In this document: piece after piece, positions 1-10,683 of the stretch
Numbering within the stretch: position 1 is the stretch's first letter
How the letters are laid out: each line of letters begins with the position of its first letter
DNA from: Mytilus galloprovincialis
Lineage: Eukaryota; Mollusca; Bivalvia; Mytilida; Mytilidae
Direction: 5' to 3'
NCBI RefSeq assembly: GCF_965363235.1
Contig: NC_134839.1
Span: forward strand, 74,239,410-74,303,409
DNA: 64,000 bases
Program-made: the position numbers and the translations under genes
Notes under the pieces: model-generated
Told to the model about the DNA's origin: nothing
The model's database searches: none
What the model saw: only the letters and a program-made list of their open reading frames with translations

Positions 1-484
1 TTTTATAATTGAATCATTCTGCATATTTTATGAAATTGACATTGAATTCAAAATATCTATTTTAGCGAATGGTTTTAATTACACCACTCAGTTTATGATA
101 TGCGTATACTGTCTCTTATTTTACAGCTCGTGCACGTTGGTTTTTCGGTAGCATTGTCGCGTTGATTTGTTACGTTTGCGCTTTATTTAATGATAAATAT
201 ATGTCGGCAGGTTGACGATTTTTGGCTAAATCCTGTATAACCCTAAAAATTTCGACTAAGCATTTCAGTTTTAAAAAAAAGTCATTAGAACTAGAATAAC
301 ATAAACAAGGTACAAACCTGAGTTTCCATGTACTATCACTGGATAAAAAAAAATCATAAATCAATGAACAGTAATGGATGATTATTTGAACACATAAGCT
401 TAAATTTAAAAATATGATCCAAATATTTTTTTTTTCTTTTGTATGTCCAGTTATCAGACACAATGTTTAATAAATAAATCTTAC
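1..484 (-). other. Probable intron 1 of the GPCR-like gene
   Basis: This AT-rich stretch lies downstream of the splice donor at 484/483 on the minus strand. The open frame inside it (170-463) starts just past the donor and has low-complexity composition, so I read it as intron sequence. No acceptor followed by a TM2-like exon is visible. Confidence 0.4.
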
Positions 485-667
485 CAAAATATTACCAACA
501 ATTCCTATACTGATCCCAACACATATAATAACCAAGGAAACTGATGATATTACAAAGTCGTCTTTTAAAAAGTTTTTGTACAAGATTTCACTTCCATCTG
601 TGCTATTTAAATGGTTGTTTTTCTGATGTTTTCGTAAAATAACATCAAATATACCCTCAAGATCCAT
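485..667 (-). CDS. Class A GPCR-like protein, first coding exon (partial gene)
   Basis: Reading leftwards from an ATG at 667, 61 codons are open before a strong splice donor (TTG|GTAAG, intron starts at 484). The peptide has a hydrophilic extracellular-type N-terminus with one N-glycosylation site (N21-S-T), then a hydrophobic helix from about residue 38. The helix ends in GIVGNIL, the typical TM1 signature of rhodopsin-family receptors, with N59 at the conserved Asn (1.50). The exon ends in phase 0. The remaining six helices must lie beyond the left edge; nothing from 1 to 484 looks like the next exon. The ligand class cannot be told from TM1. A different multi-pass membrane protein is possible, but the GN motif plus glycosylated tail favours a GPCR. 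Confidence 0.6.
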
Positions 668-3230
668 CTCTTGTCTATTCTGTATATATGTGATCTAATG
701 TTTCTTCAGCTCTACTTTGTGTTGTCGATCTGATCTGATGCCCAATACGCATGAATTTATATTCTTAACTATCCAATCAGCTGACTACTTCATTATGTAA
801 ATTAGTTTAAAACTACCTGGAATAACTACCTTGTTTGCATTTATCTTATTGAAATATAGATTAATAATAAATAGAACTTCAATAATCAATGAATGTTTAT
901 CGTATTTAGGTAAATAAATTTTCATTTTGTAAATTACATGATTTTTTTTTCACAATAATATCTGCAAACAGACTCAAACAAACGTTATCTTATCAAAACA
1001 TTTTATAAAAATAATTGTTTGCCTACATCTAATAGGATTTTATTTTCTTCAGTGTATACACTATTTACTTGGAAAAGTCTGTATAGATTCCTTAAGAAAA
1101 TTTGTAGTTTTTTGAACATTTAAATTCCTGTTTCCCTGTACCCACGAATTCCACGAAATTAATATCCAACGAAATATTATATGACTATATTTATTGTACT
1201 ATTGTTCTTAAGAAGTGGAATATTACGTGAATATTTATGTCAATAAGCTTGCGATGATATCTATTAAAGTTATGTGTTCAATTCCCATTATTGCAGAATT
1301 TCAATCAAATATAACAGTACTATGATAATTACAAAAAAAAAAACATAATTGCAGTCTTTTTTCTCTTTCTTCCTTTTACCGATGGATGTTTAATGTGTGT
1401 CTAGAGTGTATCTCTTATTCATATTTACATTTTACATGAACATTGTCTACCTTGTTGATGTTAGTATTCCCCGGTGGTATAAAGTATTCAGAAACAACAT
1501 TTATAATGAAAGGCTCTGACTTTCCTTTTGTCCTATTTGGTTTATAGGCACTTCATTGTTTCCAGAATTTTAAAATTTCAAATAGCATCGCTGAGGAGAC
1601 ATTAGTTGTCGACATTCGCATCTGATGAAAACATATTGGTATCGTTAATGTCAAAATACGACTTACACTGTTCTTATGTGTCATAAGGCTGTTCACGATT
1701 CAGATTTACAAAATTAACAATGAACAGCAACTGAATCTATCACATCAGAGGAGTTTTTTTCCAAATTATTGTCGCAACTAAGTCTACATCTGGTTATCTT
1801 GGAACCTAGTACACTTATTTTTGGCTCTTATTGTTTCAATATTGTTTTGATCAAATGTGTTCAATGATTGCATTTGGTTCGCAATAGAAATGTTTGAATG
1901 TAATGCAAAAATCAATGATTGTATAAATTTGTTATTGTTCAGCAATTACCTTGTAGGTTAATGTAGATTAAATGACTTGTATTATACAAGGTAAATAACA
2001 CAAACGAACAATGAAAAACTAAAACCTGAAAATAAGATACAATTCTATATTTGTTTACGTGACAATTTAAGTAAATTTACCATGTATTGATTTGAATATC
2101 TGAGATGAATCTTTTATTCCCATTTCACGGATTTTGATAAATCTCATTTTTAAAGCAATAACTAAATGAAAACAAAATCACTTTTTTCACATTCTTCTTT
2201 ACTTTCAAATATAACAAGTATGAATTAGTTGAATGAGTTTTAAGATGGAACAGATTTTATGTTTTCTAGAAGGTAAAATAAAAAAATGGCTTTGACTTTG
2301 TGATGGAGAGATGTGTTTAGAACATTTTCATGATCTAGGGTGAGCTTTTCATAGTAATATGTTTGTTTTTTATGCAATTATAATAACTGTAAAACATGGT
2401 TTTTATACTTTTTCTAAATTATTTATTGTAACATTATTTCATGTCCTATCTTTTCTAATACTTTTTTTTATGTTTATAAACAAATACGTAAAACATAAAC
2501 ATTCGGAGCTTTAATGAGTCTTTAATGTTTCATATGCCATAACATAAGTTACAAGAATGTTAATTTTAATGTGAATCAAACATGATATAATTCGGAAAGA
2601 TTGGACCCCAATTCTGTCCTCAAACACCAACCTAATCAACCAGAAGATAACCTTGTCCCTACTATTTCTTATCAATAAAAAGGTCTTCAAAAATATCCTT
2701 CAAAATTGTTCTGCACTGCAGAATAAGAAAATGATAATTTAATGTATCCTGTCTTGCTCCTTGGAGCGTTGAAGTGGTTTCCGCAAGGTTTTTTTTAACC
2801 TTGAATCAAGGCTTTATCTGGTTGTATTTAATTTTTTAGCTTGAACTTCATTAAACTGCAAGAATATATTGCTTTTAATTCGCTTTTATTAAAAATTAAA
2901 AAAAGTCTACAAGGAAAAAAGAAAATATAACTTCATAATCGCCTTTTCTTCAATGTTCTGAAAATTCTAATACGTGTACGGTGCTTGTATAGAAACGCTT
3001 ATAAGTTAACAATAAGTTTAAGACAAATCGGGTAAGTAAGCCCGTTCCATCTTCATTCGTTTACAGAATCAGAAATAATCTGTTAAAAATCGCATTTGAA
3101 AGGCGGAATTAATTGCTCTATAACAATTTACTGGTTTTTTCTGTATGCTTTTGAAAGTGTTAATAAAATTGTCTACGCCTTATATAATTTGATTTCATAA
3201 ATTTTGTGTCACACTCACCATTTATTCTGA
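668..3230. other. Gene-free AT-rich flank upstream of the GPCR exon
   Basis: I see no supported gene here. The start presumably holds the GPCR promoter, but I could not pick out a TATA box with confidence. A small perfect hairpin (CAAGGTT / AACCTTG separated by a T run) sits at about 2786-2806. The rest is A/T-rich sequence without obvious repeats. Confidence 0.4.
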
Positions 3231-3289
3231 AATGAATTTACTTTTTAAACCTCTATGCATATACAAATATTTTACAAGTGAAAAGTACA

Positions 3290-3710
3290 TTTACAAAAAT
3301 ACTGAATTCCGAGGAAAATTTCAAAAAGTAAAGTTCCTTATAAAATGGCAAAATCAAGAGCTCAAACAAATCAAACGAATTGAACAACTGTTTTTTCCTG
3401 ACTTGATACAGGCATTGTCTTATGTTATAAATGGTGGATTAAACTTAGTGTTAGAGCTAGCTAAACCTCTCACTTGTATGACAGTCGCATCAAATTCCAT
3501 TGTATTGACAACAATGTATGAACAAAACAAACAGACATGAAATATAAAATGTCTAAAATAGGGGTACAGCAGTCAACAATGTGTTTTAATCTTGATCACT
3601 ATAAAAACAGACAAATATGGTACAAAAAAGCACAAAATAGAATATAGACCAAACATTTTAGCATCATTGAAAGACAAGAATACACAAATTTACCATAGGG
3701 TTGTGTGTTG
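3290..3710 (+). repeat. Mussel dispersed repeat, family A
   Basis: The stretch shares long blocks with 18,970-19,190 (same strand) and 15,400-15,625 (opposite strand). Examples are GAGGAAAATT, CAAACGAAT, AAATGGTGGATTAAAC and GCTAGCTAAACCTCTCACTT. I recognise it as a very common Mytilus repeat. The 102-residue open frame at 3232-3540 lies in this repeat and is best read as chance coding. Confidence 0.65.
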
Positions 3711-4783
3711 TAAATCAGACGTTCTTGTGAAGTATCATTTTTACAATGATATATGTAAAAGTTAAATCTTGCCGTTAAATTTGACTTAGTTAATTCTGAT
3801 TACTACTGAAAATACTACAACTCGAACAATCTGGACTTTGTCAACAACACTCAATCTGATTCAAACCTTATGATATAGCAATGCCACATATTTCCTTCCC
3901 TCCGTCATTTATAAACGCATGCGTTCTCCTTTTCCTTTTGCACTTCTATTATTATGAAGAAATGATTCATGATCTCTTTTTCTATAAACCAATCTTTATA
4001 GTCAATTCTCGTTAGGCAAATTTTTTTATCTTATTTTGTTCAAATATTGCATTTGCTCAATAGGCGAGTGACATTTAGACCTAAAAAATATTTTTAATGC
4101 ACCTATCTAACACACAGCTATATTATATATCATTCGAAAGGAAAACATGTGTAGATTCCATTTCTCCCGGTCGTAAAAGTGAAATATGGTGCATTTTTTT
4201 TTAATTGGGATTAAAGGTCATTCATAAAAAATTTAAAGCATAACTCTTTTGTAGTATTATTGGTTTATTTGAAGCAGCTGGTAATATAGTTAATTCAAAT
4301 TTTACTTTACACGATACTATGATAACGTCTCTCTCATTCTTAGTTGCATATCGTTCATGGTTTTGTGATAATTTACGTCATTTTGACGTTTTCACTCTGC
4401 TATATGTAAAACGGTACTTTCTACAAAAACGACGTATAATAACAAATATTTGACATTAAATGTGTTAATATTTACTATAATTGATGGTGTGCCATGGAAA
4501 ATAAAAAAAATATGATTAAATATTTGTAAGTTGGACGAGTAAAAGGGAGAGAAAACAACGCAATAAAGAGAGTAAAAAGTAGACGTCTTTGTCACATCAA
4601 CAGTGACAATAGTCTCCTGTTTGTTAACAGCCTACAAACTGTGTCAAGATCGGAAATCACTATCGTACATGTTTAATACAACCACAAGCAAACTTAAAGA
4701 GGATACATGAATCACATTTTAAGTCTTTCCGTCCGTCAGTCCCCACTTGATTGTGGTCCGTGTCGAATTAAATCAGCCTGTAA

Positions 4784-5017
4784 GGGACGACATCAAAAGA
4801 TCAATGTAAGATAAAAAAAAAAATAATTCAAATAGTTTTGGGGTGGGGGGGGGGGGTTGAACTGCTGCAAGATGTGGTTATCTGACATTGATTTTTACAT
4901 ATATCTATATGGGTCAATGGATTTTTCCCAAATTAAGTTAAGAGGGGGTGGGGGGTCAGTGAAAAAAACTATGTGAATTAAGTTTTTTATCCTTCATTGA
5001 ACTTTTGATGTCGTCCC
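4784..5017. mobile_element. Harbinger-like MITE with TAA target duplication
   Basis: The terminal inverted repeat GGGACGACATCAAAAG at the left returns as CTTTTGATGTCGTCCC at the right, extending imperfectly to about 30 bp. TAA lies directly outside both ends (4781-4783 and 5018-5020), the duplication typical of PIF/Harbinger elements. The 234-bp interior is non-coding and holds two G-runs. It sits inside the larger 4061-7447 element, so it inserted later. Confidence 0.65.
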
Positions 5018-5889
5018 TAACTTATACATGTATACAGATATACAGTTCATCCAAAAACCAATGCTTTCAAATATAAAATGCATTGCATTGAACTATAGAA
5101 CTGATGTTAAACACACTTAGTTCAGAGATGTAGTATGGGATGGCACATGGTTCTTCATAAATTAAATCAGTTCATTGGCATTGACATTTGAGCCGTCAAG
5201 TTTTCAAACATTGTTTGATTCCTCCTTGTCTGGTTTGTGTCCGGTCCATATCTTTTGAACCGTTGAACCTGGGTTTTCCAAACTAAGTATTTGAACATAC
5301 ATCATATACTAGGGGATGGTCATAAACTAAAATCAGGTCACTGTGATATGGATCAAAACATAATGGAATCCTACCGCGACATATATAACTGCAAAACTAA
5401 GGTTTACCAAACTTCAGATACAGAAGTCGGTTTCACAAAAAAACTTAAGACAAGATTAATCGTAAGTAAATTGAACTATTCATGACTTACGACCAGTTTT
5501 AGTCGTAAGATTCGTTGTGAAACTGACCCCAGATGCAAAATTAGAATGCGGTGATTTACAGACTAAATTTAGGTCCCACGGTGACCTTTATTTTGACATT
5601 TGGGATTATATAATTTACAAACACTTTAATTTCTTAACGTTTTTTGTTCTTACGACTGCATTTATTTTCACTCACATTTGTGCAGTCGAAAGGTTTGCAG
5701 TTAATAATGCAAGCATTGATTTCTTACCAGTATTCAAAACTTAGATATATATAGATATTTATCAACTAATATGAAATTTGCAGGATTTAATTCGTTTAAA
5801 CCTATATATATATATTTTTTTGTCATTCTGGAGGAGTTTCTGTGTCATCCGTGCTGATACATGGGTAAACCTACTGCCGTATTTATTTG

Positions 5890-6200
5890 TTATATGACGC
5901 CATGTCTTTGTTTGCTAGCTTTCAGAACATGTAGTTTGAATGATGATGCACTTAGTGGTAGGCGTGACACGATGGCAATCTTTTTGGTTAAAAGTTTGAT
6001 ATGTAGCTTGCTCAAATCGTCTTGATTAGACTTATACATACTTATTTTTGGTTTCGGAAACTTTAGAGTTTTCTTGCAGCACCGATCTGTAGACGTGTCA
6101 ATATGAATTTTGTTTAATTTGTGATAGACCCGCCATCTATTGATGATTTCGAAAGCGTTAAAAGAGAGCTTTCTTAGGAACAAAGATAGATGATGCGCTG
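5890..6200 (-). pseudogene. Transposon-type C-terminal coding relic
   Basis: The minus strand has an open frame of 127 codons (6273-5890). A plausible splice acceptor (TCTTGCAG) lies near its middle, so only about 6200-5890 may be exon. The C-terminus reads RLPLSASSFKLHVLKASKQR. It resembles a tail I know from several transposon-associated proteins, LPPTxxxLxxHxxRAxxQ. An Lys-rich stretch with DDLSKLH precedes it. It is the only protein-like sequence in the 4061-7447 element and may be the last trace of its transposase. The family is not established. Confidence 0.3.
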
Positions 6201-7447
6201 TTAGAACCTGCAAGAGCATGAACTGCTGGTAAAGGAACATATATTTAATGAAAAAAAAACTATACATGCACAATAATTAGCATGGTGCATCGTCAACCAT
6301 AAATCCCACCGGTTATAGAACTCGTAACGCTCGAACCAAGTAAAACTTCGAAGAAAATTTAAAAACACGTAATCCTATTTAAAATACATGAATGAATAGA
6401 TATCCCCATATATTAAAGTATTTATAACATGTCAACATACAGGCTCTTGACGTGACCCTAGCACATACAATATGCTTCCTCTAAAATACTGACCAAATTT
6501 GCATCATCAATAAGTGTACCGTATGCGATGGTTCAAACGGTAGGAAATTTAAAAGGTGGACATATCTCACGTTCAAGTTCATGGGGGAAAATATCAGATT
6601 TGACACATTTTTGCGTACTTTTAGTTGCAAAACTAAAATGTGCATTGATCAATAATGAGAAAGAAGTATTTTTCAATAGTTATTTATAATCTCTGCCTTT
6701 TGTAAGTGCAAATTGACTAAGAATAATAAGATATTGGTTTTCTACCAAGACTAAAAAAACGTTGACATCTCATCTTCTATGGTCCTTTGATTTTTTTTAA
6801 TACTTTGCGCAATATTTGTACCAAATAATTGCCTTCATGGTTATTCATACTCTTTTTCGAAGCGTTTAGTTCCGTTAACTTGAGAGAAACAAATAGAGAA
6901 AGCGATTTCGGAAATTTGATTGAAAAGGGGGAGCGTGTAAAAGTGTATAAAATCCAGAATAATACAATGATAACAATATTTATTAAACGAGTAATGAACT
7001 TTTGAATAATACGAACATCATTAATTTCGAAAATATCTAAGAAATGAAGAAAAATATGAAAATTGTCACCATTTTTATAAAAAAATTCCAAAAATGTTAC
7101 AAAAATCTTCTATTTTTTCGCAAAAATTACTTCTTTTATTTTTGAAAAGTATTTTTTTATACATTGACATGTTAAACGTACACAATTTTTGCATTGTGAC
7201 AACAGAAAATAAAGCTACATGTTAATTTTTCACGCTTCAACACTGTACGTTGGTCATTTTTCAATTTGAAATTATTTCTCGATTTTAATTCAATTTTTAC
7301 AAAAATTGCACCGTACGATTTTCTTACGACCGACCAAAAAAGGAAGTTTAGATATTATACTATAACATATAAAAAATTCAGCTGTGTGTTAGGTGGGTGC
7401 ATTAAAGTCACCAACTAATCGTCTTTTCTGAAAATGTCACTCGCCTA

Positions 7448-8925
7448 CAATGTTTTAAATTACCTTATTTAGAATCATACAATTTGTTTATTGCTAATTC
7501 TATTAACTATCGTCTAATTAGTTCTCCTGTGTTTATTTGAAAATAAAATGTTACGTAAAACTGTTTTTGAGATTATTATTTGGCAATTTAGTTGCTTCTT
7601 TGACTTCACATTAATAAAGCTTTTCCATGCGTACTGTCTAACTTTGAAACAAGAAAAGTAAATTATTTGACTGAAAAACAATATCTACGTCTATGAAAAT
7701 GTATATATCTTCCACAATACTGGTTTCATTGCAAGAAAAATTCTGGACATAGTTGTTTGCTTTTATAGTGATTGTTGCTCACACATTGTTGTCATTTTAA
7801 TTGATTTATGTACGAATCATATTATTGAGAACATTAGTCCGCTGTAAAATCAAGTTTAATCCACTATTTTTGATAATGAACGTTCTGCCTTATTATAGAA
7901 CCACTGATTCTGCAGAAAGAACATACAAAAACAATGTAGTACAAACTTTAAACAAAATAGTTCATAAGCATAGCTGGAACTTAGACATTAAGTAAAAACC
8001 TTATTTATATTTTAGCTTAATGACTCAGATCAAAATTGCCTGTTTTTAGTACCAAACCTCTAGGAACTAGTGCGCTTTATATTCAATTGCAGGAATGTTG
8101 TTTTTTTAGCACAATTCAGAATAACGTACTTTTGAATTACTGCGACTTTATTTTAACCTAACACCAAGTAGCCGTCAAAGCTCGAAATTACAGCATTTTA
8201 CAGGGGGTGAATATGTGGTTTTATTCCTTTTAAATATTCCTTGGTTTCGGTATTTTTTGTTTTTGTTTTTCCATAAACCTTATTGTTGTCGCGGGTTGAA
8301 TTCCATTATTGTCTGGTGTTTTATCTTTTTTCAGTGATACAGAGACGGTTATCACTAACATTTTGAAATATCAAGATCGTACATTGAGCTTAATAGTCAA
8401 CACACCGAGGTCTTGTGCTAATTGTGAGAAAGAGAGTTCTTATTATTCGTTACTACCTAGAACACTCCAAATCTGCCGATGTTGTAAATACAAAAGATAC
8501 TGACTTAAACCTAGGGTCAATTGTTTTTAATTTGAATTAAAGTTCACCTGGTGCCAGGATTGAAACTCTTTATGTTTTATGTTGTATTGATCTTTTTGGT
8601 GTTCAAACTACAGTGCATACATACATACATTGTCACAATAAATAAGTGAATGACATTTATTGCATTCTTATGATTGTAATTATGCGAATAAGAAATAATA
8701 AAAATTTACAAGTCTACCGTGTGAATACACTGTAGATAATTCCTCTGAAGAATACTTTGGAGTTCATCAAATAAATAAATAAATTCCATACCTTTTAATC
8801 TGTCGACAAATGACTCGTGTTTGTCTTAAGACAGATATATATATTCTACAATTTCCAGACGTATTTTCAAACATATAAGGTATAGGTATATAAATATATG
8901 CAGTCTAGTATACTAATTTGTTTAA
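7448..8925. other. Gene-free AT-rich stretch
   Basis: I see no supported gene. The open frames of about 64 codons at 7801-7995 and 8309-8503 have no recognisable motif or splice context. A short CATA repeat lies near 8617-8630. Confidence 0.4.
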
Positions 8926-9065
8926 GAGCCATCTGAAGGACGCCTCCGGGTGCGGGAGTTTCTCGCTACATTGAAGACCCATTGGTTGCCTTCGGCTGTT
9001 GTTTGCTCTATAGTCGGGTTGTTGTCGCTTTGACATATTCCCAATTTAAATGCTCAATTTTATTT
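8926..9065 (+). repeat. Mussel dispersed repeat, family D (3' tail type)
   Basis: GGACGCCTCCGGGTGCGGGA, TCTCGCTACATTGAAGACC and a block ending GGTCGGGTTGTTGTC-type sequence followed by ATTCCCAATTT mark a very common Mytilus repeat tail. A second, shorter copy of the same tail lies at about 40,430-40,505. It probably derives from the 3' end of a retroposon, which I infer from its tail-like recurrence. Confidence 0.55.
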
Positions 9066-9253
9066 TTCTGTCTAATTGTGTGATTTTTACATAACTAATG
9101 TAATACTTTGCCTGTAAATACAATAATTTTAAACTAAATTATCTAAACTACAAACACCCAAAAAATGACACTGTCTTTATTCAAAAATATTCGTACTCCA
9201 AAAACAAAATACCACCGATTAGAAAATTATCTCCAAAATCACTGTGCTTATAC

Positions 9254-9283
9254 GGCTGTGGGTAACTTAAGCTACCCACAGCC
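9254..9283. repeat. 30-bp palindrome
   Basis: GGCTGTGGGTA and TACCCACAGCC are perfect inverted arms around an 8-base AT-rich centre. It could form a hairpin, but nothing nearby assigns a role. Confidence 0.6.
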
Positions 9284-9959
9284 CAAGATGGAGCCGCCTT
9301 GCGTCGGTTAGGGACTTCTCTTCTATAGAATAACAATACCATGGATGCATCAAATAAACCACTGAATTAAAAAGTTGTATTAGTTGTTAGGGAAACCCCT
9401 AAACTTAACAGGTGATTTTAAAAATTCTACAAAATAAACGATCACAGCACGATTTGAAAAAAAAAACGCTTAGGCTGTCCGTAACTTAAAAACAACTTGT
9501 CCGTAACTTTTTTCATTAGGTAGCAATAAACAGTTAGGAAAAAATACTAAAATATGCCCTTAAGAATTTTACCATCCCCTTTTCATTGCTTTTTTGCAAT
9601 ATCAAGCTTACTGTTTGTGTCATATATGGGCATATATATGTAATCAGAATCTTCCATAGATTTTATATCCAGTATATAAAATGGTAAAATATAATTTCTT
9701 TTTGGTGTATCCATGGCAACAATCTGCATTTATTTGTTATAAAATATTGCAAAAAGGGGGGGGGGGGGAAGATGTCACATATTTCCCCAAAATTTGGCTA
9801 AAAGTAGAATTTCAATCGCTTGAAGTAATACCTTTTCTGAAACTGTGTACATATATCATTCAGCAAATCCAATGAAAATCATATGTCTTTCATCTCATTT
9901 TTTTGTAAAATTGCGTCAAAAACTTCGTGTAGAAAAATAACTCGAATAATTCAAGCCCT

Positions 9960-10110
9960 TTCCGTGTCCGATTTTCTCCCACACGAGGGCTTGAACTCCT
10001 TATGATCATTGGCCGCGTCGCCTGCTCTCTGAGAGAGAGAGCCAATCGGCGGCGATCAGGATAATGAGTCTGCGCAACTGTCTTGTAGTTGTCTTACCAA
10101 ACACGTGCAT
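9960..10110 (-). repeat. Possible tRNA-derived SINE fragment
   Basis: On the minus strand, a GATTGGCTC block (A-box-like) is followed about 60 bases later by GAGTTCAAGCCC (B-box-like). This spacing is usual for an internal RNA polymerase III promoter. The region also forms an imperfect GC-rich hairpin around the GAGAGAGAG run. No full cloverleaf can be drawn, so it is not called as a tRNA gene. Confidence 0.25.
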
Positions 10111-10350
10111 TCAATTAACACAAATCCGATAATAATTAATTAACATCAATTAACATCATTTAACATCAATTAATATCCGGAACTCCTCCTTCTGTAGCTG
10201 CCAACTTAAATCAAAATTCCCATATTGCATAGCGGTGTGAATTTTCCGGTTGACGGTCTTTATTGAGGAAGACGTTCAGGCGTTAATGTAGCCTTCGTAG
10301 ATCAGCGGAACATAACGACTGAATTATTCGGGTTAGTAGAAAAAGAGTGT

Positions 10351-10407
10351 CAATCTCCCATGCAGAGTTGTCGGTCCTTGCTCTCTCTCAATCTCTGCTA
10401 ATGTCTC
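10351..10407 (+). repeat. Left terminal inverted repeat of copy 1
   Basis: It begins CAATCTCCCATGCAGAG and ends CTGCTAATGTCTC. It is the exact reverse complement of 17449-17505 and 23969-24025. The match stops abruptly at 10407 against the copy 1 right end, so the true TIR is 57 bp. Confidence 0.8.
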
Positions 10408-10554
10408 AAAAGTAGTCCCAAAACACGTGTTCAAGAAAGATCATGTGACAATATTTTTTAGCAGGAAGTTGAACAACATGGCGGAAGATATGAAATAGTA
10501 AATAAGAGCACGATGTAAATTCGACACAATTAACCTTTATGTTGACTTCATATA

Positions 10555-10670
10555 GAAAATATATAAATATGTGAACTAGATAATATAAATATGTGAACTT
10601 AATAATATAAATATATGAACTAAATAATATAAATATGTGAATATGTGAACTTAATATAAATAGTGCTACC
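10555..10670 (+). repeat. Short AT-rich tandem repeat of about 22 bp
   Basis: About five copies of a unit like AATATAAATATGTGAACTTA lie between the left TIR and the first transposase exon. They are mirrored at about 23,705-23,815. The unit could supply TATA-like sequence for the transposase promoter, but that is a guess. Confidence 0.5.
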
Positions 10671-10683
10671 ATTGCCTATCCAG

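Larger units (their letters stand above)
4061..7447. mobile_element. Decayed DNA transposon with imperfect TIRs of about 145 bp
   Basis: Sequence from 4061 (TAGGCGAGTGACATTT...) reappears inverted, ending at 7447 (...AAATGTCACTCGCCTA). The two ends match imperfectly over about 145 bp, including AATGCACC, TAACACACAGCT and a GGTCGTAA block. The element is flanked by CAA on both sides (4058-4060 and 7448-7450); if the terminal TA is counted outside the element, the duplication would be TA instead. The interior holds a smaller MITE (4784-5017) and a minus-strand coding relic (about 5890-6200). No intact transposase is seen. The superfamily is unknown. Confidence 0.6.

Noticed and set aside
3232-3540. 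102-residue protein-coding gene
   Set aside because: The frame coincides with dispersed repeat family A, which recurs at 15.4 and 19.0 kb with different frames.
9960-10110. True tRNA gene
   Set aside because: A- and B-box-like words are present, but acceptor and T-arm stems do not pair.
10406-10672. 88-residue minus-strand gene near the transposon end
   Set aside because: It is low-complexity Ile/Tyr/Phe-rich translation of the AT-rich 22-bp tandem repeat.
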